NCBI RefSeq assembly: GCF_013450155.1
Contig: NZ_JACCKD010000001.1
Coordinates: 620,001 to 684,000, forward strand
From: Haloechinothrix aidingensis
GTDB lineage: Bacteria > Actinomycetota > Actinomycetes > Mycobacteriales > Pseudonocardiaceae
Direction: 5' to 3'
DNA: 64,000 nt
The position numbers were made by a program, and so were the translations under genes. A model generated the notes under the pieces. That model saw only the letters and a program-made list of their open reading frames with translations, searched no databases and was not told the DNA's origin. Each line of letters starts with the position of its first letter. The stretch's first letter is position 1. Below are positions 26,192 to 35,468 of the stretch, in pieces.

Positions 26192-27535
26192 CTACCCTAA
26201 GGGGATCCGCAGGTCGACAACAGTGCCTTGCCCGGCGGTCGAGCGGACGTCGAAGCGGTATCGCTCCCCGAACAACGTGTCGAGCCGTTCGGAGATGTTG
26301 CGCAGCCCGATGCCACCTTCGGCCGTGACATCGCCCGAGACGATCTTCTCGAGCTCATCGTCCTCGATACCGACTCCGTCGTCGGACACCTGGATCGTGG
26401 TGGTCCGGGTCAGCGGGTCGACGCGCGCCTTCAACGTCACCGTCCCTCCGTCCACCTTGTTCGCCAGCCCGTGCTTGACGGCGTTCTCCACGAGCGGCTG
26501 GATGGTCAGCACCGGTACGTTGGTGGTCAGTACCTGGGGGTCGACGTCGTAGCGTACCCGCAAGCGATCCCCGTAGCGTGCCTGCTCGAGCGAGAGGTAG
26601 GTGCGGACGAAGAAGTACTCCTGGCCGAACTCGGCGAAGTGCCCGTCCTGCCGGACCGCGTAGCGGAAGAAGTCGGACAGTCGCAGCAGGAGCTGGCGGG
26701 CCTCCTCGGGATCGGTGCGGGCCTTGGACGCGATCGTGTTCAGCGTGTTGAACAGGAAGTGCGGGTTGATCTGGGCACGCAGCGCGTCGAGTTTGGCATC
26801 CACCGCGAGTTTGCGTTCCCGGTCGAGCTCGGCCAGCTCGAGGTGCAGTGACAGGATCCCCGCCATGCCTTCGACCAGCCCGCGCGGCGGTGGGGTCTCG
26901 TCCAGCCGGTACACCTTCAAGGCACCGACCACCCGCTTGCCGATCGCCAGCGGCGCGACCACTGCCGTCTGCAGCGGGCAGCTCGGCTCCGGGCAGCCGA
27001 GCTTGGCGCGGTGCCGCACCACCACCGTCTTCGCGCGGTCGAGGACCTTGGCCGATATGTCGGTGCGCGGCGGGTCCCCGACGGTGTGGTGGTCCGAACC
27101 GGGGCCGAGGAACGCGAGCACCTTGTGCCGGTCGGTTATCGCCACCGAGTCGCCGCCGAGCAGGGGGTGGAGCAGCTGGGCGGTGCGCTGCGCGGCCTCG
27201 GAGGTCAGGCCGGAACGCAGCGGGATGGACCTGCCGACGGCGGCGATGGTCTGCCCGGGCCGGGTGATCGCGCCTTGCTTGCCCTGCTGTCGCGTGGCCA
27301 GCCGCGCGCCGCGCGGCCCGCGCAGCGCCGAGGGGTACCCGATCGTCAGCAGCAGCGTCAGACCCACGCCGATCAGCAGCGTGGTGCCGACGCCGAGCGG
27401 TGGGGCGGCGATGACCTGCGTGATCAGGTAGACCAGCCCCCAGGCCAAGGCGAGCGCGGCAGCGAGCGGGAGACTGCCGTTGCGCAGGGCGCCGCCGGCC
27501 CGGCGCGCGGCGGGCGCCCGGTTCACCCCGCTCAT
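26192..27535 (-). CDS. LytS-type sensor histidine kinase
   Basis: 447 residues. Two transmembrane helices lie near the N-terminus (PLAAALALAWGLVYLITQVIA and a second ending LTIGYPSA), then a GAF-like sensor region (residues about 85-220) with a CPEPSC cysteine pair, then the His_kinase/LytS domain with the phospho-acceptor block LRAQINPHFLFNTLNTIAS, and an ATPase domain (VLTIQPLVENAVKHGLAN, VSDDGVGIEDDE, GGIGLRNISERL). Start ATG 27535 overlaps the symporter stop by ATGA, so kinase, regulator and transporter are co-transcribed. Confidence 0.9.
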   Translation of the reverse strand: MSGVNRAPAARRAGGALRNGSLPLAAALALAWGLVYLITQVIAAPPLGVGTTLLIGVGLTLLLTIGYPSALRGPRGARLATRQQGKQGAITRPGQTIAAVGRSIPLRSGLTSEAAQRTAQLLHPLLGGDSVAITDRHKVLAFLGPGSDHHTVGDPPRTDISAKVLDRAKTVVVRHRAKLGCPEPSCPLQTAVVAPLAIGKRVVGALKVYRLDETPPPRGLVEGMAGILSLHLELAELDRERKLAVDAKLDALRAQINPHFLFNTLNTIASKARTDPEEARQLLLRLSDFFRYAVRQDGHFAEFGQEYFFVRTYLSLEQARYGDRLRVRYDVDPQVLTTNVPVLTIQPLVENAVKHGLANKVDGGTVTLKARVDPLTRTTTIQVSDDGVGIEDDELEKIVSGDVTAEGGIGLRNISERLDTLFGERYRFDVRSTAGQGTVVDLRIPLG

Positions 27536-29226
27536 GGTTCCTCCTTCGACCGCCCGGTCACGCCAGTGATGGTAAGCCTGGCCAGGCGCAGCGTATGCCG
27601 GTCGGCGGCGGTGCCGTGCAGCTTGAGCCACAGCCGGTCCAGCTCGGCGGGGGTGGTGGTGAAGCGGGAGACGACCACGGTGACCACCGCCGACAGCGGT
27701 GCGGCCACGATGGTCGGGGTGAGCAGCATCTCGCTGAGTCCCGCGTCGCCGTAGACGGTGCCGAGGGCGAACATGGTGATCGCTGTGACCGCACCGGTGA
27801 TCATGCCGGCGATCGCGGCGGGCGCGGTGGTGCGTCGCCACCAGATGGTCAGGATGAACACCGGGGTCAGCGCGGACCCGGCGAGCGCGAATGCCCAGGT
27901 CACCATGGTGGCCACGATCGACGGCAGCAGTGCGGTCAGCGAGTCGGGCCGCAGGCCGACCGCGACAGCCGCGGAGAGCACCGCGACGAGCACGACCGCG
28001 CCACGGCCGGCCCACACTGCCTGCCGTTGCGAGGCGTGCGGGTTGATGTGCCGCTCGTAGACGTCGTGCCCCCAGGACGCGGCCGAGGCCAGCAGGAGCC
28101 CCGCGATGGTGGACATGACCGCGATCAGCGCGCCGCTTGCGATGAACCCGAGCCCGATCTCCCCGCCGTACACCCGGCCGAGGACGAGCAGCGCGTGCTC
28201 GGGCACCTTCAGCACACCGCCGACGGTCAGTTCCTCCATCCAGGCGTGCTCGGCTGCGGCATCGGGGATGAGCGAGCGTGCGGCCGTGCCGAGCAGCACG
28301 GCCAGCGCGTAGAACAGGCTGGCCAGGCCGAGCACCCATACCGTCGTCATGCGGGCGGCCAGGCCGGTGGGGCTGGTGAAGTACCGGTTCATGATGTGCG
28401 GCAGGCCCGCTGTGCCCATGATGAGGGTGATGATCAGTGCGAACTGCCCGAGGCTGCCGTAGCGGGCGCCGGGCTCACCGAAGGTGGCCGGGTCCTCGCC
28501 GTCGATGCGGTCCCGCTCGGTTTCCAGGTGCCACTGCCCCTCTTCGGTGGCCGTCGGGTTGGTCAGCGGCTGTTCGTTGAGCCGGTCGACGGCCTCGGGG
28601 TAGTGGAAGCCCGAGCCGATCGCGGCGACGGTCAGCCAGATGAACGCGCACAGCAGCACGAGGAACTGCACAGCCTGCGTCCAGGTGGTGCCGCGCATCC
28701 CGCCGAGCGCGACGAGCGCGGTGATGGCGGCGGTCGACACGGCCACCCCGGTCGCGTACGGGCTCAGCCCGGCCATGCCGTGCCCGACGAGCAGCTCCCA
28801 GGTGATCCCGCTACCGACGGCCTGTGGCACCAGGTAGGACAGGATGATCAGCTGCACGACGCAGACGGCGGTCAGCCGTACCCGGTCCGAGGTGAGCCTG
28901 CGCCCCAGGAAGTCGGGGATGGAGAACTCCCCGAACCGCCGCAACGGCGCCGCCACGAACAGCAGCACGGGGATGAAGCCCGCCGCGAACCCCGTCGCGT
29001 ACCAGACGCCGTCGAGACCGGAGACGTACACGGCAGCGGCGACCCCAAGGAACGAGGCCGCCGAGAAGTAGTCGCCGCAGATGGCGCAGGCGTTGGTGAC
29101 GACCCCGACGCGCCTGCCAGCCAGGTAGAAGTCCAGAGTGGACGCACCGCGCGGCTGGAGCACCAGCGCGATGCCGAGCACGACGAGTAGCAGGGCTGCC
29201 AGCCCGATGATGCTCGCCGTGATCAT
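27532..29226 (-). CDS. Sodium:solute (cation acetate-type) symporter
   Basis: 564 residues, about 13 transmembrane helices of the SSS family. Motifs: DFYLAGRRVGVVTNACAICGDYFSAASFLGVAA (substrate/Na+ region), GFIPVLLFVAAPLRRFGEFSIPDFLGRR, GGMRGTTWTQAVQFLVLL and IMGTAGLPHIMNRYFTS. It resembles ActP/MctC-type carriers for acetate, pyruvate or propionate. ATG 29226 overlaps the DUF485-like gene by four bases, and its own stop overlaps the kinase start, so four genes 29609-25438 form one operon. Confidence 0.9.
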   Translation of the reverse strand: MITASIIGLAALLLVVLGIALVLQPRGASTLDFYLAGRRVGVVTNACAICGDYFSAASFLGVAAAVYVSGLDGVWYATGFAAGFIPVLLFVAAPLRRFGEFSIPDFLGRRLTSDRVRLTAVCVVQLIILSYLVPQAVGSGITWELLVGHGMAGLSPYATGVAVSTAAITALVALGGMRGTTWTQAVQFLVLLCAFIWLTVAAIGSGFHYPEAVDRLNEQPLTNPTATEEGQWHLETERDRIDGEDPATFGEPGARYGSLGQFALIITLIMGTAGLPHIMNRYFTSPTGLAARMTTVWVLGLASLFYALAVLLGTAARSLIPDAAAEHAWMEELTVGGVLKVPEHALLVLGRVYGGEIGLGFIASGALIAVMSTIAGLLLASAASWGHDVYERHINPHASQRQAVWAGRGAVVLVAVLSAAVAVGLRPDSLTALLPSIVATMVTWAFALAGSALTPVFILTIWWRRTTAPAAIAGMITGAVTAITMFALGTVYGDAGLSEMLLTPTIVAAPLSAVVTVVVSRFTTTPAELDRLWLKLHGTAADRHTLRLARLTITGVTGRSKEEP

Positions 29227-29609
29227 GGTGCGTCGCCCCGCTGTTCCGGGTGGTCCCGTTCGGGGCCGCCGAGCATGCGGTCCTCGACGGCGTTGGCGAG
29301 GGTGGCCGCGGCGACGGCCAGTACGAAGAAGAAGACGTAGAGCCCGAACGCGGCCATCACGAAGCTGGGGCTCATGCCGCCGACGAGCCGCCCCTGGGAC
29401 CACCAGTCCAGCGCGAGCGTCAACCCGGGGACGGCGGCGACCACGACCACGAAGAGCGCGAAGTAGCCGAACGCGGCCCGCCGCAGCGTGCGGAACGTCG
29501 CGTCGACCTCGGCCGGCATGTCGTACTCGTCGGTGAGTTCGAATCCTGCCGGGTCACGGTCCTCGGGCGGCGGCGAGCCAGCATCGGATGGTGGCACGGC
29601 CGGAACCAT
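29223..29609 (-). CDS. DUF485-like small membrane subunit of the symporter
   Basis: 128 residues with two transmembrane helices (FGYFALFVVVVAAVPGLTLAL and FVMAAFGLYVFFFVLAVAAATLA) between a charged N-terminus and an acidic tail. This is the layout of the DUF485 proteins that accompany cation acetate symporters. The 4-base overlap with the symporter gene supports a stoichiometric partnership. First gene of the operon. Confidence 0.8.
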   Translation of the reverse strand: MVPAVPPSDAGSPPPEDRDPAGFELTDEYDMPAEVDATFRTLRRAAFGYFALFVVVVAAVPGLTLALDWWSQGRLVGGMSPSFVMAAFGLYVFFFVLAVAAATLANAVEDRMLGGPERDHPEQRGDAP

Positions 29610-29678
29610 ACGGCAGCCCTTCGGCGCGCGGGAAGCGTGCTGGGCACGGTGCTCGGGAGCTCGCGCCCGCAGTTGATG

Positions 29679-30104
29679 CTAGCGCGCCGCGTGTATGCGC
29701 CGCGCGGTGCGCAGCGCGATCACCGCGCCACCGGCGACCATGACGAGCCCGATGCCGGGCAGGACCTGGCCCCAGCTGCCGGTGCTGGCGCTGATGTGGA
29801 TCATCCTGCCGATCTGCCAGACCACGATCGTCGCCACGACAAGGGCCGGGATCACCGCGTGCAGCAGCGCTACCCGCGGGTACGGCAGCAGCGCGCCCGC
29901 GATCACGAGCGTTCCCGCGCACAGCGTCCACAGGCCGGGGCCAACGGTCCCGGCCAGCGAGCCGACGGGTGTGGACACCCACGGGAGGAGCGAGCCGACC
30001 AGGAGGAGAAGTCCCCCCACGAGCATGCCGGGGCTGCCGGTGTGCAGTACCCGGCTTCCGGCATGCTTCGTGGCGGGACGCGCAGGGTGTGTGACCGATG
30101 TCAT
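29679..30104 (-). CDS. Small polytopic membrane protein, unknown function
   Basis: 141 residues with four hydrophobic segments (MLVGGLLLLVGSLLPWV, GLWTLCAGTLVIAGALL, LLHAVIPALVVATIVVWQIG, GIGLVMVAGGAVIAL). I recognise no family with confidence; the first segment with GSLLPWV resembles small actinobacterial membrane proteins that sense no known signal. It is upstream of the symporter operon on the same strand, 69 bases apart. Confidence 0.65.
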   Translation of the reverse strand: MTSVTHPARPATKHAGSRVLHTGSPGMLVGGLLLLVGSLLPWVSTPVGSLAGTVGPGLWTLCAGTLVIAGALLPYPRVALLHAVIPALVVATIVVWQIGRMIHISASTGSWGQVLPGIGLVMVAGGAVIALRTARRIHAAR

Positions 30105-30194
30105 GGCCGAAGCGTAGGGCCTGCGGGGCGGTATCCACAGCCGCGAGTTCGCCGGAGGTTCGCAGTGGTGCGCGAGTGGTCCGCTGCCCGTCCC

Positions 30195-30225
30195 GAGCGG
30201 TCGTCAGCGGGCACCGCGACCGCTC
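30195..30225. other. Hairpin in the 295-base intergenic region before the second symporter
   Basis: GAGCGGTCG and CGACCGCTC form a perfect 9-bp stem with a 13-base loop. The stretch 30105-30399 separates two divergent genes and holds no gene. The hairpin could be an operator-like dyad or a leader structure; nothing decides between these. Confidence 0.4.
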
Positions 30226-30399
30226 GTTCCCCGCATGCCGACCACTGACCATCATGCTGGAGCCGCCTGCGAGAACGGGCCTTGTACTGCCCCGCTCGGG
30301 TGATCAGTGTGTGAGCTCACAGGTGACCGCGCACCCCGAGGCGGTCACGTGCCGCACGTCGTCGGCGGCGCTGTCGCCGAGCACGAAGGGAGCCCGGAC

Positions 30400-30711
30400 G
30401 TGACCCAGGCATCACCACAAAGACCACCGGACCACCTCGAGCAGTGGAGGCGCGACTACTGGCGGAGCAACCTCCGGCTGATGGTCGTGCTGCTGGCGAT
30501 ATGGGCGTTCGTCTCGCTCGGTTGCGGCGTGCTGTTCGTCGAGCAGCTCAACGCCATCACCATCGCCGGATTCCCCGTCGGGTTCTGGTTCGCCCAGCAA
30601 GGAGCGATCTACACGTTCCTGCTGCTGATCCTCATCTACGCGGTCCGGATGGATCGACTGGACCGCAAGTTCGGCGTCAGCGAGCGTGCTGAGGAGGGGC
30701 AGGAGCAGTGA
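30400..30711 (+). CDS. DUF4212 small subunit of a sodium:solute symporter
   Basis: 103 residues from GTG 30400, preceded by GAAGGGA (30385-30391). The DUF4212 signature is clear: WRRDYWRSNLRLMVVLLAIWAFVSLGCGVLFVEQLNAI, then PVGFWFAQQGAIYTFLLLILIYAVRMDRLDRKFGV, two transmembrane helices. These subunits always accompany a dedicated SSS carrier. Its stop overlaps the start of the carrier gene (GTGA at 30708-30711). Confidence 0.9.
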   Translation: MTQASPQRPPDHLEQWRRDYWRSNLRLMVVLLAIWAFVSLGCGVLFVEQLNAITIAGFPVGFWFAQQGAIYTFLLLILIYAVRMDRLDRKFGVSERAEEGQEQ

Positions 30712-32393
30712 CCGACATACAACTGTGGACCACCGTATTCATCGTCCTCACCTTCGGCCTCTACATCGGGATCGCCTGGCGCAGCAGGGTGAAGGAGACA
30801 TCGGGCTTCTACGTGGCAGGCCACGGGATTCCCGCCTTCGCCAACGGTGCGGCAGTCGCCGCGGACTGGATGTCGGCGGCCTCGTTCATCTCCATGGCCG
30901 GGCTGGTGGCCTTCCTCGGCTCGGACGGCTCGGTCTACCTCATGGGATGGACGGGCGGTTTCGTGCTGCTCGCCCTCCTGCTGGCCCCGTACCTGCGTAA
31001 ATGGGGCAAGTTCACGGTGCCCGAGTTCGTCGGTGACCGCTACTCCGAGCTGGTGCGCACGCTGGCAGCCGTCGCGGCGGTCCTCATCTCGTTCACCTAC
31101 ATCGTCGGGCAGATGAACGGTGGCGGCATCGTGTTCAGCCGCTTCCTCAACCTGAATCTGACCGGCGGCGTGATGGTCGCTGCCGCGATCATCTTCGTCT
31201 ACTCGGTGCTCGGCGGGATGAAGGGCATCACCTGGACGCAGGTCGCCCAGTACACGGTGCTGATCATCGCCTATCTCATCCCGGCCGTGGCGATCGCGCA
31301 GCAGTTCACCGGGCTGCCGATCCCCCAGGTGACGTTCGGTCAGATCCTGTCCGAGCTGAACGCGCTCAGCGCCGAGCTGGGGCTCAACGAGTACACGGCG
31401 GCGTTCTCCGAACGGCCGATGGTCGACGTGTTCCTGGTGACGCTGGCCCTGATGCTGGGTACGGCAGGCCTCCCGCACGTGATCATCCGCTTCTACACCA
31501 CCAAGACCGTGCGCGGTGCGCGGTACTCGGCCTTCTGGGCGTTGTTCTTCATCGCGCTGCTCTACACCACGGCCCCGGCGATCGGCGCCTTCACCAAGTT
31601 CAACCTGCTCGACGGGGTGAACGGGACCGCGGTCGCCCAGCTGCCCGACTGGGTGGACAACTGGGCGGCGACCGGCCTGGTGTCGGTGGCCGACGGTGCG
31701 GAGACGATCAACTCGGTCAGCAACGACCCGGCCGCGGGCGCGGACCTGACGGTCAACAACGACATTCTGGTGCTCGCCACACCGGAGATCGCCGGACTGC
31801 CCGCGCCGATCGTCGGTCTGGTTGCCGCGGGCGGCATGGCGGCGGCGATGTCGACCGCGGCGGGGTTGCTCCTGGTGATCTCCTCGTCGGTGTCGCACGA
31901 CTTCTACTTCCGGCGTATCAAGAAGACCGCATCGGACTCCGAGCGGTTGCTGGTCGGGCGGTTGGCCATGACGGCTGCGGTGATCGTGGCGATCGTCGCC
32001 GGGATCAACCCGCCCGCGTTCGTCGCGGAGGTGGTCGCGTTCGCGTTCGGTCTGGCGGCGGCGAGCTTCTTCCCGGCGCTGGTACTCGGCATCTTCTGGA
32101 AGCGCTGCAACGCCTCCGGTGCGGCGGCAGGGATCGTGGCCGGCCTGACATTGACCATCACGTACATGATCTACACGCTCGACGTGTTCGGTACCGAGGC
32201 GCACGAGCACATCCTCGGCGTCAGCCCGGAGGGCATCGGGTCCATCGGTGCGCTGGTCAACGTCCTCGTGGCCGTCGCGGTGTCCAAGGCGACGGCGCCA
32301 CCACCCGCCCACCTTGCCGAGCTGGTGGAGAGCATCCGTTACCCGTCGGTCTCGCGGGAGGAGGAACCGGCAGGATCCGGTGAGCGGAGCTGA
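30708..32393 (+). CDS. Sodium:solute symporter, partner of DUF4212 subunit
   Basis: 561 residues, SSS family of the kind always paired with DUF4212. Motifs: SGFYVAGHGIPAFANGAAVAADWMSAASFISMAGLV, GFVLLALLLAPYLRKWGKFTVPEFVGDRY, LGGMKGITWTQVAQYTVLIIAYLIPA, and GTAGLPHVIIRFYTTKTVRGAR. About 13 helices plus an extended periplasmic insertion (residues about 315-350). The substrate is probably a short carboxylate such as acetate, inferred from relatives. It ends before a strong terminator. Confidence 0.9.
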   Translation: MTDIQLWTTVFIVLTFGLYIGIAWRSRVKETSGFYVAGHGIPAFANGAAVAADWMSAASFISMAGLVAFLGSDGSVYLMGWTGGFVLLALLLAPYLRKWGKFTVPEFVGDRYSELVRTLAAVAAVLISFTYIVGQMNGGGIVFSRFLNLNLTGGVMVAAAIIFVYSVLGGMKGITWTQVAQYTVLIIAYLIPAVAIAQQFTGLPIPQVTFGQILSELNALSAELGLNEYTAAFSERPMVDVFLVTLALMLGTAGLPHVIIRFYTTKTVRGARYSAFWALFFIALLYTTAPAIGAFTKFNLLDGVNGTAVAQLPDWVDNWAATGLVSVADGAETINSVSNDPAAGADLTVNNDILVLATPEIAGLPAPIVGLVAAGGMAAAMSTAAGLLLVISSSVSHDFYFRRIKKTASDSERLLVGRLAMTAAVIVAIVAGINPPAFVAEVVAFAFGLAAASFFPALVLGIFWKRCNASGAAAGIVAGLTLTITYMIYTLDVFGTEAHEHILGVSPEGIGSIGALVNVLVAVAVSKATAPPPAHLAELVESIRYPSVSREEEPAGSGERS

Positions 32394-32418
32394 GCTCCGC
32401 ACCGGCCTGCTGTAACCG

Positions 32419-32457
32419 ACCCTCGGCACTCGCGCGCGGGACGCGAGTGCCGAGGGT
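32419..32457. terminator. Strong bidirectional terminator hairpin
   Basis: A 16-bp perfect stem (32419-32434 with 32442-32457; core CCTCGGCACTCGCG) and a 7-base loop lie between the convergent symporter and acetyltransferase genes. It lacks a U-tract but is the longest clean terminator stem in this half of the window. Confidence 0.8.
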
Positions 32458-32493
32458 TACCCATGGGCGCGGTAGCGGGCGGGTACGCGCGGC

Positions 32494-32979
32494 TCAGCCG
32501 GTGTCGCGCAGGGAGATCTTCATGCCGGGGTAGTTGCCCTCGCCGAAGCCCAGCGAGCGATACAGCGGCTCACCGTCCGTGGTGGCGTGCAGCTCGACCT
32601 GGACGATCCCCTCCTGCCGGTACCAGTCGAGCAGCGTCGTGAGGATCTCCCTGGCGAGTCCCTGCTTGCGCCACTCGGGTGCGGTGGCGACCCACTGGAT
32701 GTAGCCGACGCGCCCGCTGAGGTTGGCGGGTCCGGGCAGGCGCGTGCAGATCGACCCCGCACCGGATGCGACCAGGCTGCCGGAGTCGCTCGGGTGTTCG
32801 GCGACGACGATCGCTACGCCGTCGCCGAGGCGCTCGGTGATCGCCGCTCGTGCCGCTTCCTGCCAGGCTCGCGTCGAGGCATCGAGGTCGATCGACTCGT
32901 ACATGAGCGAGGCGAGCCGGATGATCTCGGCAGTGTCCTGAGTGGTCGCGTATCTGACCTGGGGCCGATGTGCCGTCAT
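32494..32979 (-). CDS. GNAT family N-acetyltransferase
   Basis: 161 residues from ATG 32979, starting HRPQVRYATTQDTAEIIRLASLMYESI. The acetyl-CoA motif is VATAPEWRKQGLAREILTTLLDWYRQEG, followed by VELHATTDGEPLYRSLGFGEGNYPGMKISL. The latter motif (DGEPLYRSLGF) is common in small-molecule acetyltransferases. The frame is open to 33135, but the extension is not protein-like. Stand-alone gene, substrate unknown. Confidence 0.85.
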   Translation of the reverse strand: MTAHRPQVRYATTQDTAEIIRLASLMYESIDLDASTRAWQEAARAAITERLGDGVAIVVAEHPSDSGSLVASGAGSICTRLPGPANLSGRVGYIQWVATAPEWRKQGLAREILTTLLDWYRQEGIVQVELHATTDGEPLYRSLGFGEGNYPGMKISLRDTG

Positions 32980-33055
32980 GTCGCGAGCATGCATGATCAT
33001 CGATGCTGCTCGCATGCGATTTTCGGGGGTGTGAGCGGGCCCGGTCGCGGCCGTG

Positions 33056-34303
33056 TCAGCGGTAGATGAGTTTGCGCAGCAGCCATTCGGCTGGACCGCG
33101 GAGCCCGGTGCGCTCCAGGGCGAGTGCCGCGACAACGGTCACAAGCCACAGTCCCATGGCGAACGCCGCCATGCTCGCGCTGGTCAGCACCGCTCCGAGC
33201 CCGAGCCCCCATGCGGCGAGCACGGGTGCCATGACGACCGAGTGGCTGAGGTAGCCGGAAAGCGACCGTTTCCCGAGCGCGCTCACCGCGAGCACCGGGG
33301 CGCTCGACCGCGCCCGCGCGGACAGCGCGTGGGTGATGAGCCCGAACAGTGCGACGTAGCCCATGCCGCCTGCGAGCCCGGTGGTCCACTGCATGGCGAA
33401 CAGCATCTCCCCGGTGAGGCCCGCCGCCGGGTGGATGTTGGCCAGCCCGACGTGCTGCAGTGCCGACGGCAGCGAGCCGGCCAGCCCGATGGCGATCCCG
33501 AGCACGGCGACCCGCCGTAGCAGCCGCAGGTGATCGTGTGGTTCCTCCAGGATGCGCCGGTGCGCTGCCCACATGCCGAGCAGCATGGCCACGGGCGGCA
33601 CGACGGCGAGCGAGTTCAGGGCGAGAATCAGTGCCCAGCTGGACAGCCGGATGCCCACCGCAGCGACCCAGCTTTCCTCTCCTGCGCCTGCCAGCTCCGC
33701 TCGCGTGCTGGCGAGCTCGGCCTCGCCCGGGATGGTAAGTGTCCCGGTCGCCAGCGCGACCACGGTCCCGGCAGCCATGACGAAACCGATCGTCAGCACA
33801 CCCGTGCCGACCGCGCACCAGACGAGCATCGTGCTCGTGCGCCTGCGGAGGAACAACCAGCCCAGCACGAGGCTGATCAGCCCGTAGGCCGCCAGCACCT
33901 CGGTGGCGAGCAGCAGGGCGGCGTGGACGAAGCCGAACAGCACCAGCCAGAGGCTGCGCCTGCGCAGCAGAGCCTGCGCCGCGCGCTCATCGCTTCCCGC
34001 CCGGAGCTGACGATGGTACAGCTGCACCATCCCGTACCCGAACAGGAACGCGAACAACGGGTAGACGCGGACGTCGAGCACGGCGATCATCAGGAACTGC
34101 GCCACCGAGTCGGCGAGCCACTCCGGCTCCGGGTACTCGCCCGCGCTGCTGTAGTCGGTGTCCCACAGGAAGTACGCCGTGTTGGACAGCACGATGAGCA
34201 GCAGCATCAGCCCCCGGGCGAGGTCGGGAGTGAGTGCGCGCTCATCCGCCCGGACCGGGCCGCGAGCCGCCCTGGTCTCCTGGTGTGATGGTCCGGTCGT
34301 CAT
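33056..34303 (-). CDS. DUF418 domain membrane protein
   Basis: 415 residues from ATG 34303. About ten hydrophobic segments. The N-terminal DUF1624/DUF418-type opening is DLARGLMLLLIVLSNTAYFL; the C-terminal DUF418 block follows with GYVALFGLITH, VLAVSALGKRSLSGYLSHSVVMAPVL and a final RTGLRGPAEWLLRKLIYR. The family is widespread, with no agreed function. It lies between the GNAT gene and the LacI regulator gene, on the same strand as both, but with gaps of 76 and 116 bases. Confidence 0.88.
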   Translation of the reverse strand: MTTGPSHQETRAARGPVRADERALTPDLARGLMLLLIVLSNTAYFLWDTDYSSAGEYPEPEWLADSVAQFLMIAVLDVRVYPLFAFLFGYGMVQLYHRQLRAGSDERAAQALLRRRSLWLVLFGFVHAALLLATEVLAAYGLISLVLGWLFLRRRTSTMLVWCAVGTGVLTIGFVMAAGTVVALATGTLTIPGEAELASTRAELAGAGEESWVAAVGIRLSSWALILALNSLAVVPPVAMLLGMWAAHRRILEEPHDHLRLLRRVAVLGIAIGLAGSLPSALQHVGLANIHPAAGLTGEMLFAMQWTTGLAGGMGYVALFGLITHALSARARSSAPVLAVSALGKRSLSGYLSHSVVMAPVLAAWGLGLGAVLTSASMAAFAMGLWLVTVVAALALERTGLRGPAEWLLRKLIYR

Positions 34304-34419
34304 GGGACCCCCAGGTCGTGATCGCCGCATCGGTACGGATGCTGTCCGATGCTATCGCTGTCGAGCCCACGATCCCAGGCTTGACGGCGGCGAGCGTCTC
34401 GTACCGGCCCGGCAGGAGC

Positions 34420-35415
34420 TCACGAGGCCGTGCCGGTCGTGGTGCGCTCGACGAGCGAGGGGCGCAGCAGGTGGCGAACCGGTGTGGTGCGTTCGCCCCG
34501 CACGCGTTGCAGTAACGCTTCGGTGGCCAGCCGTCCCATCTCGGCGCGCGGCTGGTCCACCGTGGTCAGGCCGATGTGGCGGAAGGCAGCCAGCGAGGTG
34601 TTGTCGTAGCCGACGACCGAGATGTCCTCCGGGACGCGAAGCCCGGCCCGGCCGAACGTGGAGATCGCTCCGATCGCGTTCACGTCGTTGGCCGCGAGCA
34701 CGGCAGTAGGGAGGTGGTCGCCGCGCGCGAGCAGCTCGGCCGCTGCCTTCTCCCCGGCCACCTCGGTGTACTCGCTCGGAATCACGTCGGGTTCGAGCCC
34801 GTGCCCGCGCATCGCCGTGCGGTAACCGGTGCGCCGCGCAGCGGACTGGGCGGCCCTCCCGCCGTCGAAATGTGCGATGCGGCCGTGGCCCAGCTCGACG
34901 AGCCGGTCGACGGCCAGGGCGGAGCCGACCTTGCCGTGATCCTGCACGGTGTCCACGGAAGCCAGGCGGGAGCCGCGCGCGACAAGTACGACGGGCAGCC
35001 TCGCGGCGGCATCGGAGATCACCGACGCCGGCACGGCGGGCCCGAGGAGGAGGACGCCGGCAGGGCGGAACGACAGCAGGTTCGTCACGGCCGCACGCTC
35101 GCGGGCGGGGCTGCGCCCGCCGGTGTTGATGACGAGTTCGAACCCCTCGGCGTGTGCTGTGGCATCGATCCCGTCGATGATCTCGGCGAAGAACGGGTTG
35201 TGCAGATCGGACACCAGCACACCGAGGATCCTGGAGTTCCTGCTCGCCAGGGAACGCGCGGCCGCGTGCGGCGCGTAACCCAGCTCCTCGGCGGCGTGTA
35301 GCACGGCCTCCCTGCGGCGCGTGCTGACCTTGGGGGAGCCGCGCATCACCAGCGAGACCAGGGCACGCGAGACCCCGGCACGCGCGGCGACATCCTCCAT
35401 CGTCGGTGTGATCAC
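34420..35415 (-). CDS. LacI family regulator of the inositol regulon (distal locus)
   Basis: 331 residues from GTG 35415 (AGGAGCG just upstream); ATG 35400 is possible. LacI helix-turn-helix at the very start: MEDVAARAGVSRALVSLVMRGSPKVSTRRREAV and the hinge AARSLASRNSRILGVLVSDLHNPFFAEII. The periplasmic-binding-like domain ends with ISVVGYDNTSLAAFRHIGLTTVDQPRAEMGRLATEALL. It diverges from an inositol dehydrogenase-like gene and shares a palindromic operator with it. Its recognition helix (SRALVSLV) is identical to that of the LacI protein at the main iol operon, which fits the identical operator core at both loci. Confidence 0.88.
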   Translation of the reverse strand: MITPTMEDVAARAGVSRALVSLVMRGSPKVSTRRREAVLHAAEELGYAPHAAARSLASRNSRILGVLVSDLHNPFFAEIIDGIDATAHAEGFELVINTGGRSPARERAAVTNLLSFRPAGVLLLGPAVPASVISDAAARLPVVLVARGSRLASVDTVQDHGKVGSALAVDRLVELGHGRIAHFDGGRAAQSAARRTGYRTAMRGHGLEPDVIPSEYTEVAGEKAAAELLARGDHLPTAVLAANDVNAIGAISTFGRAGLRVPEDISVVGYDNTSLAAFRHIGLTTVDQPRAEMGRLATEALLQRVRGERTTPVRHLLRPSLVERTTTGTAS

Positions 35416-35468
35416 CAGGCGCTCCTCGCTCGCATGCCCCTTGACACCCGCCGAGATCACCATACAGG

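Noticed and set aside
30105-30399. Riboswitch or attenuator in front of the DUF4212/symporter pair
   Set aside because: Only one simple 9-bp hairpin is present, with no recognisable riboswitch consensus, so it is listed only as a hairpin.
34304-34419. Possible small gene between the LacI and DUF418 genes
   Set aside because: The 116-base gap has no start with a ribosome site and no conserved translation.
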